A stretch of DNA of 64,000 bases from CAISCU01 sp051861545 (GTDB taxonomy: Bacteria > Bacteroidota > Bacteroidia > UKL13-3). Both the position numbers and the translations under genes were made by a program. Under the pieces are notes generated by a model, which was not told the origin of the DNA, ran no database searches, and saw only the letters and a list, made by a program, of their open reading frames with translations. Within the stretch, counting starts at the first letter, position 1. Every line of letters begins with the position of its first letter. The stretch lies in NCBI GenBank assembly GCA_051861545.1, contig JBIMKP010000003.1, positions 1-64,000 on the forward strand, given 5' to 3'. Positions 56,562 to 64,000 of the stretch are shown here, in pieces.

Positions 56562-57336
56562 CATTTTTCAATTTAGTAAGGCTCAAGGTATTCAGGAACT
56601 CTTGGATTCTGCTAATTTTGAATTAAAACAGGAACATTATAAAACAGCATTTAATCTGTATAAACGTATCGACTTTTTTAGCGATAGAAACGATTTTAAA
56701 TGGAATATGTTAAAGGCTGCATATTTATCTAAGAATTTTGATGATGCTTATGTGCTCTCTAAAAACATGCTAGATGATACCCTTTATTCAGATAGTTTGG
56801 TTTTGCTCGATTATTTTGCGGTTTCAGCTTTAAATACCGAAAACTACGAATTTTTATTAAATGAGGATTATTATGGTTTTGCTGATTTTATTGAGTTTTA
56901 TCCCCGATATAAACAGTATTGTTTATTAGCTTATTTTAGACAAAAAAAATGGAAAGAAACTAGTGATTTAATTAATTCATTGAAAACAACAAAGGGTTTA
57001 AGTGCAACTAAAGCGGATTCATTATTACGAATTCTTGTTGAATTAGAAAAGATAAATCCTGAGAAAATTGGTAATAAAAGTTTGCTATTACCAGGATTGG
57101 GTCAATTGTATTTACGCGATTATAAAAATGCCAGTCATGCTTTTATTTTAAATGCGAGTTTAATTGGAGGATTGATTACAACTGCTGTATTACATGCACC
57201 TTTAGATGCATTTTTGTTTTGGTTTAATCCAGTTTCACATTATTACCTTGGCAATGCAAACGCAGCATTGGAGCTATCAAACAAAAAAATAGAAAAACTG
57301 GAAAATGAATTTGAAATGGTTTTAATGAGACCTTAA
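56521..57336 (+). CDS. TPR-like protein with C-terminal membrane domain, paralog
   Basis: A 271-residue protein with signal peptide MKELKVLCLLFLINIFQFSK, TPR-like helices (about 25-185) and a C-terminal domain opening with KSLLLPGLGQLYLRDYKNAS. It overlaps the upstream paralog by 41 bases in another frame and ends by overlapping the convergent DMT transporter gene by four bases. Probably forms one complex with the upstream two proteins (inference). Confidence 0.65.
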   Translation: MKELKVLCLLFLINIFQFSKAQGIQELLDSANFELKQEHYKTAFNLYKRIDFFSDRNDFKWNMLKAAYLSKNFDDAYVLSKNMLDDTLYSDSLVLLDYFAVSALNTENYEFLLNEDYYGFADFIEFYPRYKQYCLLAYFRQKKWKETSDLINSLKTTKGLSATKADSLLRILVELEKINPEKIGNKSLLLPGLGQLYLRDYKNASHAFILNASLIGGLITTAVLHAPLDAFLFWFNPVSHYYLGNANAALELSNKKIEKLENEFEMVLMRP

Positions 57337-58283
57337 AAGTATAAAGCTAATTCGTTCCTCCAAACCAAAATTAAAACCCCAATTATAGATACCAATACAG
57401 CTAGGTACGATTTGAAATATACCTTTTCTTTAAAGAATAAAACAGCTGCAAATGTTACTGAAACTGGTAATAATGAAAGAATGGTTTGAGTAATACTAAC
57501 TTCTATTTTATTGGCTGAAAACAATGAAAGTGAAACACCGATTACTGGTCCGAACAGGGTGCCTAATAATACAGGTTTTAGTTTGTTTCCATGAAAAGTG
57601 ATGGCTTTAAATTCTTGTATAATATTTGTTTTAAAAACACCAATTAAATAAACAGAAATGGTTGCAATAAACATACGAATCCATGTTGCATGAATGGCGC
57701 TCAATTCTTCAGAGCTACTCATAAATCCTTTTTTTGCTAATACTAAGCCTAGTCCTTGACAAATTGCACCCAAAGCAGCAAATAGTATTCCTTGGGCAAA
57801 ATTACCTCTACCTTCGGCCTCTACAGCAGCTTGTTCGTTTTTAGAAAGGCTTAGTAACAAGACACCAATAATAGAAATAAACATACCTATAATTCCTATT
57901 AAAGATAATTGTTCATCAACAAAAAACATCCCAGCAAATAGTGCAGCACCTGGAGCGAAACTGCTAAATAAAGAAGTTCTACGACTACCTAAAATATGGT
58001 ATGCAGTAAATGCAAAATAATCACCTAGGGTTAAACCAATAATTCCAGAAAGTCCAAACCACAAATAATGCGATACTTGAGGTAGTTTAAAAAGTTGAAT
58101 AGGAGAGATAGATGAAATGAAGCAGGTCATGATACCTAAAACAACAAAAGCGTATAATAAACGCACCCTATTAACCGAAGCAGGATTAGCAATTCGGGAT
58201 GCATGTGCAAACGAAAAAGTGCCGATTGTCCAGCTAAAAACTGTTAGTATAGCAGCAAGTAGTCCTAAACTTGTATTACTCAT
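57333..58283 (-). CDS. DMT-superfamily transporter (EamA)
   Basis: A 316-residue inner-membrane protein with ten predicted helices in two five-helix EamA repeats (first about 5-145, second about 165-312). The SRRTSLFSSFAPGAALFAGMFFVDEQLSLIG segment (in parts) and the similar SITQTILSLLPVSVTFAAVLFFKEKVYFKSY near the end are the two EamA signature copies. Exporter of an unknown small metabolite. Its upstream region carries a C-rich repeat at 58371-58415. Confidence 0.88.
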   Translation of the reverse strand: MSNTSLGLLAAILTVFSWTIGTFSFAHASRIANPASVNRVRLLYAFVVLGIMTCFISSISPIQLFKLPQVSHYLWFGLSGIIGLTLGDYFAFTAYHILGSRRTSLFSSFAPGAALFAGMFFVDEQLSLIGIIGMFISIIGVLLLSLSKNEQAAVEAEGRGNFAQGILFAALGAICQGLGLVLAKKGFMSSSEELSAIHATWIRMFIATISVYLIGVFKTNIIQEFKAITFHGNKLKPVLLGTLFGPVIGVSLSLFSANKIEVSITQTILSLLPVSVTFAAVLFFKEKVYFKSYLAVLVSIIGVLILVWRNELALYF

Positions 58284-58370
58284 TTTTCAATAATACTAGA
58301 ATTTGAATTAAAATTTGGCTTTTATCTATTTTGAATAATATTGCCTCAAATAATTCATTTGATTACAAAA

Positions 58371-58415
58371 ATCCCAAATCCCCAATCCCCAATCGTAAAT
58401 CCCCAATCCCAAATC
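58371..58415 (-). repeat. Imperfect C-rich tandem repeat, candidate G-quadruplex on minus strand
   Basis: Units of about 7-14 bases of the type AATCCCC repeat across this stretch. On the minus strand they give five G-runs (GGG, GGGG, GGGG, GGGG, GGG; + coordinates 58408, 58401, 58387, 58380, 58373) separated by 3-10 bases. It lies about 90 bases upstream of the DMT transporter start. Stands out strongly in such an A+T-rich region. Confidence 0.65.
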
Positions 58416-58588
58416 AAAAATTCAATAGTTATTATAGAATTATGTCCGTATTGTTTGTCAATAAAACGGCAAATTGGTATAAAACACAGAAAATGAGGTG
58501 AAAATAATTGTAAACTATTTGTTTTTTGAAATTAAATGTTCAAATTGCTACATTAAAACAAGCTTAAAGCGAACAAATTTACCAAATT

Positions 58589-58660
58589 AAACAGGGGCTC
58601 CTGCTTAAAACCCCTGTTTTGTTAAAGTGTATTAAAGCCTGCCCGCAAGGGTGGGCTTTA
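58589..58660. other. Two adjacent hairpins between divergent genes
   Basis: First hairpin AACAGGGG (58590-58597) with CCCCTGTT (58611-58618), followed by T-rich sequence. Second hairpin TAAAGCC..CCC (58633-58644) with GGGTGGGCTTTA, loop GCAA. Both look like rho-independent terminators but no recognised gene ends here: the flanking genes diverge. They could bound or end a small RNA. The rest of the 545-bp gap 58284-58828 shows nothing else. Confidence 0.55.
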
Positions 58661-58828
58661 TTTGTGATAATACTTTGCTTAGCTTGTTTTATACGAAAGA
58701 AATTGATAAAAATTGTAGGGATAGTTGCGAGTAGGCAAAATGCTTCATCACTTTTTCAAACAATTGAAATTTAATGAAACTCAATAAATATTAGTAAATT
58801 TGTCACGATACAGTTTTACAAGGCCAAA

Positions 58829-59653
58829 ATGAAAGCAAAATACCTAAACCCATTTACAGATTTCGGATTTAAAAAAATCTTTGGAGAAGAAGCAAGTAAA
58901 CCATTGTTGATTGACTTCTTGAATGCCCTATTACCTAAAAATGATAAAATTGCTGATTTATCTTTTAAAAATAATGAACAACTAGGACAAACGGATCTTG
59001 ACCGAAAAGCTATTTACGACATTTATTGTGAAAATGAAAAAGGCGAGAAATTTATAGTAGAACTACAAAAAGCTAAACAAAATTATTTTAAAGAAAGAAC
59101 AATTTATTATTCAACATTTCCAATAAGAGAGCAAGCTGAAAAGGGAGAATGGAATTATAGTTTGAAAGCAGTTTATTGTATTGGGATTTTAGATTTTACT
59201 TTTGACGATTACGAAGCGGATCCTGAAAAAAGCGAAGTAGTTCATACCATAAAACTGAAAAATCAAAACGGAAGAACATTTTATGATAAATTGACTTACA
59301 TTTATTTGGAAATGCCTAATTTTAGTCAAAGTGAGAATCAACTTACATCTCGTTTAGACAAGTGGCTTTATTTTATAAAACATTTAGAAGATTTTCAAAC
59401 AATACCAACAATATTTTCAGATGAGGTATTTAATCAAGCATTTGAGAAAGCCGAACTTGCAAAATTTGGACAATCAGAATTAGCGAACTATGAAAATAGT
59501 TTGAAAATTTACAGAGATTTAAAAGGTGTAATCGACACTGCTTTTAGTGATGGAAAATCGGAAGTAGCAAGGATAATGAAGTTAAATGGCGAACCAATTG
59601 AAAAGATAATTAAGTATACTGGTTTGACAAAAGGCGAAATCGAAAAGCTTTAA
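58829..59653 (+). CDS. Rpn-family PD-(D/E)XK nuclease
   Basis: A 274-residue protein of the recombination-promoting nuclease (Rpn / PDDEXK_2) family. It begins with the typical LNPFTDFGFKKIFGEE, and the nuclease core is YDIYCENEKGEKFIVELQKA (about 64-83), giving the D and E-x-Q-K residues. The C-terminus EPIEKIIKYTGLTKGEIEKL matches the family's tail, though the helical linker before it is shorter than usual. These proteins make DNA cuts that promote recombination and are often linked to mobile DNA or defence. It lies next to repeat copy G. Confidence 0.85.
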   Translation: MKAKYLNPFTDFGFKKIFGEEASKPLLIDFLNALLPKNDKIADLSFKNNEQLGQTDLDRKAIYDIYCENEKGEKFIVELQKAKQNYFKERTIYYSTFPIREQAEKGEWNYSLKAVYCIGILDFTFDDYEADPEKSEVVHTIKLKNQNGRTFYDKLTYIYLEMPNFSQSENQLTSRLDKWLYFIKHLEDFQTIPTIFSDEVFNQAFEKAELAKFGQSELANYENSLKIYRDLKGVIDTAFSDGKSEVARIMKLNGEPIEKIIKYTGLTKGEIEKL

Positions 59654-59729
59654 ACAATAAGCTTTGCCTAAACTACATTCTTATATTTTCCACTAGTGAA
59701 AATTAATAAGTGATTTGCTTATAAATTGA

Positions 59730-59976
59730 ACTTTTTAAGCGAAATTAATGACCCCGACAGTTGTTCGCATGTTTAAAGAAAATATGTATAACATGATTTC
59801 CCCCTTTCCCAGCAAAGAGGGTGATTTTCTTCTTGTTTTTGATTTCTATAATCATATCATCCCTTCAGGATTTTGAAAATTCGGAAAACAACATGCTTTT
59901 AATTCTAATTTATTTAATTGTAAATCAAATTAAAATCTTAGAAGTTTCACTTATTATTAAAGAAGCGGTTATTCGT
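59730..59976. repeat. Dispersed hairpin repeat, copy G (inverted, variant subtype)
   Basis: Inverted copy related to B: the reverse complement contains ATCCTGAAGGGATGAT and the GTCGGGGTCATTAATTTC tail. The right end reads AGCGGTTATTCGT (to 59976); at the left GTTCGCATGTTTAAA is degenerate. The GC-rich palindrome is lost (only CCCTTT..AAAGAGGG at about 59803). Fills most of the 340-bp gap after the Rpn gene. Confidence 0.65.
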
Positions 59977-59993
59977 ATGTTAAATTTTAAAAA

Positions 59994-60386
59994 ATGAAAT
60001 TTCCAGCAGTTAATGTTTCTTTTACAAATTGGGATAAAAACGAAGATTACTTGATTTATATTCTTGAAGATGAATTCATTTTTACAACCAATACTCAGTT
60101 ATTCAAGGAATACTTTTTAGATAAGCTTTTTGTTGATTCTAAAGGTAATGTTTATAAACTAATCGACAGGAAATTACCTGGTTTATTTCGAAAGGTATTC
60201 AGCTTTATTCCAAATTTTTGTAAGGTTGAGCTAATTTTTAAACCTACAAAAGATAAAATGACTATTGAAGAAGTTCGTTCACATCTACTGAATCAAATCA
60301 ACAAATTAGATGATGGTCAAAATAAATTTGAATGGATTGAAAAGTTGAAAAAAGCGAAAACCTTTGTAGAAATTATATTTGGATGA
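59994..60386 (+). CDS. Hypothetical protein between two repeat copies
   Basis: A 130-residue soluble protein with mixed helix and strand; no signal peptide, membrane segment or known motif. Its sequence (SFTNWDKNEDYLIYILEDEF near the start) has ordinary codon use for this genome. It lies alone between repeat copies G and H, 17 bases from the first and 33 from the second. No family recognised. Confidence 0.5.
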   Translation: MKFPAVNVSFTNWDKNEDYLIYILEDEFIFTTNTQLFKEYFLDKLFVDSKGNVYKLIDRKLPGLFRKVFSFIPNFCKVELIFKPTKDKMTIEEVRSHLLNQINKLDDGQNKFEWIEKLKKAKTFVEIIFG

Positions 60387-60419
60387 AAATTGTAGAGGTG
60401 CTTCATGTTTATTTTTTAA

Positions 60420-60688
60420 ACGAATATCCGCATGTTTACCTGTAAATTATATTAGTAAATTTCTAAATATTTTAAAATTGTTTTATGAATTGTATTTAGG
60501 TAAAATAAATTAAAAATGGAATCCTGTTTATTACGAAATTTCCTAAAATCCCATAGGGATGACATTATAGTAGTAAACAAAAATGAATGAATTACCCAGC
60601 ACCCAAAACTGTCGCGAACCTTCGGTTCGCGACAGTTTTGGGTGCTGGGTGCTGTTATTAGAGTTAAGGTAAAGAAACGGATATTCGT
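60420..60688. repeat. Dispersed hairpin repeat, copy H (full length, perfect 26-bp stem)
   Basis: A 269-bp copy with ends ACGAATATCCGCATGTTTAC and ACGGATATTCGT; the first 11 bases pair almost fully. The stem is perfect over 26 bp (60595-60620 with 60624-60649). The loop is TTC instead of GAA, as though the hairpin had been flipped relative to the other copies. Occupies most of the 407-bp gap 60387-60793. Confidence 0.92.
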
Positions 60689-60793
60689 TGTTTTTTATTA
60701 CGAAAACTGTCTTTAAGTGCATTAAATTGAGTTATGTTCTTTAAAACAATTCTTACAAAAAAATCTTTATTATGATTATTAAACGAAATCAAC

Positions 60794-61294
60794 ATGAATA
60801 AAATTTATTTATCAATTCTATTTGTATTTAGCGTGGCTATAAGCTTCGGACAAAATACTAAAAGTCCTAAAATGACTGCTGAAACCGAGAATGTTAAAGT
60901 TACTTATGGTCAGCCATCAAAAAAAGGTAGAGTAATATTTGGTGACTTGGTTCCTTACGGAGAAGTATGGAGAACTGGCGCTAATGAAGCAACTGAAATT
61001 ACTTTTACTAAAGATGTAGTAATTTCAGGTAAAACAATAAAAGCCGGTACCTATACCTTATTTACGATTCCTCAAAAAAATACATGGACCATTATTCTAA
61101 ATTCAGAATTAAAACAATGGGGTTCTTATGGCTATTCAAAAATTAAAGCTAAAAATGTATTGAGCGCAGATGTAAATGTAGAAACAATTAAAGAACAAGA
61201 AAAATTGACTTATAGCTTTACCAACAATTCAAAAGGAACCACATTAAATATTATGTGGGATAATGTTAAAGTAAGTTTGCCAATACAATTCTAA
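60794..61294 (+). CDS. DUF2911 secreted protein
   Basis: A 166-residue protein with signal peptide (1-19, ..AISFGQ). The GRVIFGDLVPYGEVWRTGANEAT and KAGTYTLFTIP segments are diagnostic of DUF2911, a small Bacteroidota beta-sandwich family of unknown function. Single gene with its own terminator at 61332-61381. Confidence 0.85.
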   Translation: MNKIYLSILFVFSVAISFGQNTKSPKMTAETENVKVTYGQPSKKGRVIFGDLVPYGEVWRTGANEATEITFTKDVVISGKTIKAGTYTLFTIPQKNTWTIILNSELKQWGSYGYSKIKAKNVLSADVNVETIKEQEKLTYSFTNNSKGTTLNIMWDNVKVSLPIQF

Positions 61295-61331
61295 AGAACT
61301 TAGAAACAAAACGAGTTCTCGCAACTGTTTT

Positions 61332-61385
61332 AAAGCCATTATTTAAAGTTTAAATTGATTTAGACTTTAAATAATGGCTTTTTTG
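61332..61385 (+). terminator. Terminator after the DUF2911 gene
   Basis: Perfect 18-bp stem starting AAAGCCATTATTTAAAGT (61332-61349) and closing at 61364-61381, 14-base loop, followed by T-rich sequence. Confidence 0.92.
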
Positions 61386-61520
61386 TTTTGGTTTGATTAA
61401 TGATTTGAGTAATTCAATTTTTACTATTGAAAATTATCAACTAGCCCTATAAAAATCACAGGCTATCAGCAAACAAATCAGATTTATTTAATAACTTACA
61501 TCTTTAATATTCAAAAGTAG

Positions 61521-62042
61521 ATGAGTTATTTTATGGTTGATATTGAATCTGATGGTCCTATACCCGGTGATTATTCAATGATTTCGTTTGGCGCTGTTTT
61601 GGTTGATGAACATTTAGATAAAACATTTTATGGTCAATTAAAACCAATCTCTAACAATTGGATTACTGAAGCTCTAGCAGTATCTGGATTTAGCAGAGAG
61701 CAAACTTTGTTATTTGATGAACCTCAAAAAGTGATGTTAGATTTTGCAGACTGGATAAAAGAAAATTCAACAGGACAAGCTGTTTTTATTAGTGATAATA
61801 ATGGATTTGATTGGATGTTTATTTGTTGGTACTTTCATCATTTTATTCAAAAAAATCCATTCGGACATAGTTCTCAAAATTTAGGAAGTTTGTACAAAGG
61901 AATGGTTAAAGACATGTTTCAAAACTTTAAACATTTAAGAAAAACCAAACATACTCACAATCCAGTTGACGACGCAAAAGGAAATGCAGAAGCCTTGTTA
62001 ACACTAAAGAAGGAGTTTGATTTAAAAATAAGTTTGAAGTAA
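61521..62042 (+). CDS. DEDDh-type 3'-5' exonuclease
   Basis: A 173-residue RNase H-fold exonuclease. Catalytic residues: D7 and E9 (VDIESDGPIPG), aspartates in SDNNGFDW in the middle and H-x4-D in HNPVDDAKGNAEAL near the end. Its length and the DGPIPGDYSM opening fit the short bacterial RNase AS/exoribonuclease group, which trims RNA 3' ends. Single gene. Confidence 0.82.
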   Translation: MSYFMVDIESDGPIPGDYSMISFGAVLVDEHLDKTFYGQLKPISNNWITEALAVSGFSREQTLLFDEPQKVMLDFADWIKENSTGQAVFISDNNGFDWMFICWYFHHFIQKNPFGHSSQNLGSLYKGMVKDMFQNFKHLRKTKHTHNPVDDAKGNAEALLTLKKEFDLKISLK

Positions 62043-62134
62043 ATGAATGAAGTTTTGATGGCTAATGAAGTAAAAGATACTAATTTTTCATATACAATTA
62101 ATAAAACTGCAAGCTATCAGATACATTTAAAAAT

Positions 62135-63160
62135 ATGAATAAACTGCATTTAATTATCATCTGTTTTATACTTGGAAACCTAGGTGTTTTTTCTTTAAAA
62201 GCACAAGAATACCTTGTCATCCCAAAACCTAATACTCCTAGGTTGCTTATAGACAAAGACTATGCAAATGCAGAGCCCGCAGTTATTGAGTGCGCAAAAT
62301 GGCTAAAAACTACAGATTTAGGTAAAGAAAAAGTGAAGCGGCCTGAAATCGAAAAATTTGTATTCAGATGGATTTTCGGTAGTCCTAGCTACAGAAAAAA
62401 GGCTGTATATTACAAACATTTAGACTCTTTAACTGAAAACAACAAAGCCTTATTTTGCGTATTTCATGCCAATTATTTTCGATACTTAATAGAAAACAAA
62501 AAGAATGCAAGTCACGAAAATGCCATCAAAGCAGGTCTACTTTCAATGTTATTTGTTTACAATAAAGGCATTGAAATAAATAAGAGCGAACAACTTGATC
62601 ATCTCTCTAAAATAAATTCTTCTAAGCAATTAGATAGGTACATAGAGCGGCATTTTACAAGTAAACAAGCTGAGTTTGGTAGTGTTATGGAGAAAGAAAA
62701 AGCAACCCCAGATGAACCAGCAGCTTATTTAAGTGAAATACAAGATAAGTATAGTAAACAAAATCAAGAAACTTTAGTAGATGAACTTGGAGGAGTAGAC
62801 GATATCCTACTAACACAAGCAAAGAACTCGAAACCAGATGCAGACCAGATTTTCACATTTGTAGAAGTGATGCCAAAATTTAATGGCGACATCAATAATT
62901 ATTTGGAACAGAATATTAAATATCCGCCAATTGCACTTGAGAATAAAATCGAAGGAAAAGTAATGGTTCAATTTGTGATTGACAAGATTGGAAATATTGA
63001 CAAGAGCACTTTAACTACTCTTGGTAAAACACATGGATGGGGTTTGGAAGAAGAAGCAATACGAGTGATATCAAATATGCCTCGCTGGATATCTGGAAAA
63101 CAGAAGGGGAAAGCCGTTAAGGTTAGATACAACCAAATAGTTTTATTCAAAGTGAAATAA
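62135..63160 (+). CDS. Secreted TonB C-terminal domain protein
   Basis: A 341-residue protein with a signal peptide (1-23, ..SLKAQE). Residues of about 245-341 are a TonB C-terminal domain: VEVMPKFNGDINNYLEQNIKYPPIA, EGKVMVQFVIDKIGNI and AIRVISNMPRWISGKQKGK. The middle part is helical and charged. Ordinary TonB proteins have an uncleaved N-terminal helix and a proline-rich spacer, which are missing here, so it may not transmit energy but bind a TonB-dependent receptor or the cell wall. Single gene. Confidence 0.8.
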   Translation: MNKLHLIIICFILGNLGVFSLKAQEYLVIPKPNTPRLLIDKDYANAEPAVIECAKWLKTTDLGKEKVKRPEIEKFVFRWIFGSPSYRKKAVYYKHLDSLTENNKALFCVFHANYFRYLIENKKNASHENAIKAGLLSMLFVYNKGIEINKSEQLDHLSKINSSKQLDRYIERHFTSKQAEFGSVMEKEKATPDEPAAYLSEIQDKYSKQNQETLVDELGGVDDILLTQAKNSKPDADQIFTFVEVMPKFNGDINNYLEQNIKYPPIALENKIEGKVMVQFVIDKIGNIDKSTLTTLGKTHGWGLEEEAIRVISNMPRWISGKQKGKAVKVRYNQIVLFKVK

Positions 63161-63344
63161 TAGCAAATAGGTTAAGTGAATTGTTCGAAATACCATAAGC
63201 AATTGTCAATTTACAAAACGATTATCAGCTTCTTTACCTTAAAATTGGTATTCATATCAGAATTACTGGAAATTTTAATTCTTTCATAGTAAAATTAATC
63301 TTTCATTTTACTACAATCTCATGTGCCGTCAGGTCAATAACATA

Positions 63345-63450
63345 GGTGGAAAATAAATGAATACGAACACCCTCAAGTCTCTTCTTTCCGCGGACCGAAG
63401 GTCCGCGGAAAGAAGAGATTTGAGGCAGTCAATAAACAAACGGATATCTA
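63345..63450. repeat. Dispersed hairpin repeat, copy I (partial)
   Basis: A 25-bp stem (63372-63396 with 63400-63424, one G-T pair, loop GAA, tip GCGGACC-GAA-GGTCCGC), followed by the right end AAACGGATATC. The left half of the element is missing. The rest of the gap 63161-63506 shows nothing else recognisable. Confidence 0.8.
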
Positions 63451-63506
63451 TAAAGTGAATTTAAATTAACTCGAATTATATGATTTTCTATTTTTTAATG
63501 TTCCTA

Positions 63507-63941
63507 CTATGGAATATTCACCACTGCAAAAGTTAAATAGCCTTTAGCAACCAATGTTTCTGTGCCATTGTTAACACAAATAATTTCGGCTTCGGCAAAA
63601 TGAAGTGTATTGCCAGCCTTAATAACCCATCCTTTTGCTAGCACTTTTTGTCCGATACCAGGGTTTAAATAAGAGATTTTTAAATCAGAAGTAACTACTG
63701 TTTGATTATCTTTAACCAAAGTAAAAGAAGCAAAACCTCCAACTAAATCGGCCAAAGTAGCTGTTACACCTCCATGTAAAAACTTACTCTGTTGCAAATG
63801 ATGTTCTTCTAGAATTAATTCACCTGAAATTTTACCAGCTTCAATTTTAGTTGCCTTGAAACCAATGTATTGCATGAAATTATTTGCCAGCATTTTGTGC
63901 TGAATACGTTCTTTAAAATTAGGATCTTTTGGTGTAAACAT
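63507..63941 (-). CDS. PaaI-like hotdog thioesterase
   Basis: A 144-residue hotdog-fold acyl-CoA thioesterase. The HGGVTATLADLVGGFAS helix is the PaaI/YbgC-type signature; the family's catalytic acidic residue would be D66 in this segment, and the later TSDLKISYLNPG strand also matches. Such enzymes release CoA from aromatic or fatty acyl-CoAs. Single gene, 59 bases from the window end, where nothing else is seen. Confidence 0.85.
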   Translation of the reverse strand: MFTPKDPNFKERIQHKMLANNFMQYIGFKATKIEAGKISGELILEEHHLQQSKFLHGGVTATLADLVGGFASFTLVKDNQTVVTSDLKISYLNPGIGQKVLAKGWVIKAGNTLHFAEAEIICVNNGTETLVAKGYLTFAVVNIP

Positions 63942-64000
63942 TCGACAAATATAAATCGAAAAACTGTAGAGGATTTATAAAATCAGCTATAAAAGTCTAT

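Noticed and set aside
1..64000. tRNA, rRNA or tmRNA genes
   Set aside because: Scanning the gaps by eye found no cloverleaf-like or rRNA-like stretch; a covariance search could still find a small RNA I missed.

Overview
This window looks like the chromosome of a free-living, probably aquatic member of the Bacteroidota (Flavobacteriales/Crocinitomicaceae-like). The evidence is a low G+C sequence, several secreted proteins ending in a type IX secretion (T9SS) sorting domain, Bacteroidota-style promoters (TTTG - 20 bp - TAnnTTTG-like), GldL/GldM-type motor proteins, a green-type proton-pumping rhodopsin and many lineage families (DUF4199, DUF2911, TonB C-terminal domain). I see no rRNA, tRNA, CRISPR array, phage or complete insertion sequence.

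Layout. 0.2-6.8 kb (minus strand): an operon for a coiled-coil membrane protein, a GldL-like protein, two GldM-like proteins (one split by a -1 frameshift at a perfect slippery heptamer), a large outer-membrane protein and possibly a CPBP protease. 7.0-11.4 kb: a MacAB-like ABC export operon. 11.6-19.3 kb: an acetyltransferase and three large paralogous T9SS-exported proteins made by tandem duplication, with pseudogene debris at the junction and a frameshift in the third. 19.4-27.3 kb (minus): an amidase-like lipoprotein, an RsmH variant, a NudK-type hydrolase, a transglutaminase-like protein and a lactonase; one small gene here is cut by a 244-bp MITE with a clean 6-bp target duplication. 27.8-30.8 kb: the glyoxylate shunt, aceB-aceA. 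31.2-34.8 kb: a quinone-reductase-like gene divergent from an HxlR regulator, then a three-gene SPFH / NAD-kinase-like / phosphatase-like operon. 35.4-36.2 kb: an ECF sigma factor and zinc-finger anti-sigma pair. 37-43.3 kb: a secreted subtilase, an MsrB-MsrA lipoprotein, and proteorhodopsin next to a lycopene cyclase-Blh fusion. 44.6-55.3 kb (minus): PolX/PHP, small DUF proteins, an M48 protease and three tandem paralogs of unknown function. 55.4-63.9 kb: YidD and two TPR-like membrane proteins, a DMT exporter, an Rpn nuclease, DUF2911, a DEDDh exonuclease, a TonB-domain protein and a thioesterase.

The most striking non-coding feature is a family of dispersed, MITE-like repeats (nine copies or fragments, 30.8-63.5 kb). 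Most copies share terminal inverted repeats, a conserved central block and a long near-perfect hairpin. The hairpin arms differ completely in sequence between copies, yet each copy stays palindromic around an (A/G)ACC-3nt-GGT(C/T) tip.

How the genes fit together: the rhodopsin and the retinal-making fusion enzyme give light-driven proton pumping; the glyoxylate shunt saves carbon on C2 substrates; the T9SS cargo, secreted protease and MacAB-like pump suit a surface-active, polymer-degrading life. The best candidates for undescribed biology are the GldL/GldM-like operon, the hairpin repeat family, the SPFH-NADK-phosphatase operon and the lycopene cyclase-Blh fusion. All functions are inferred from sequence patterns by eye; no database search was run.
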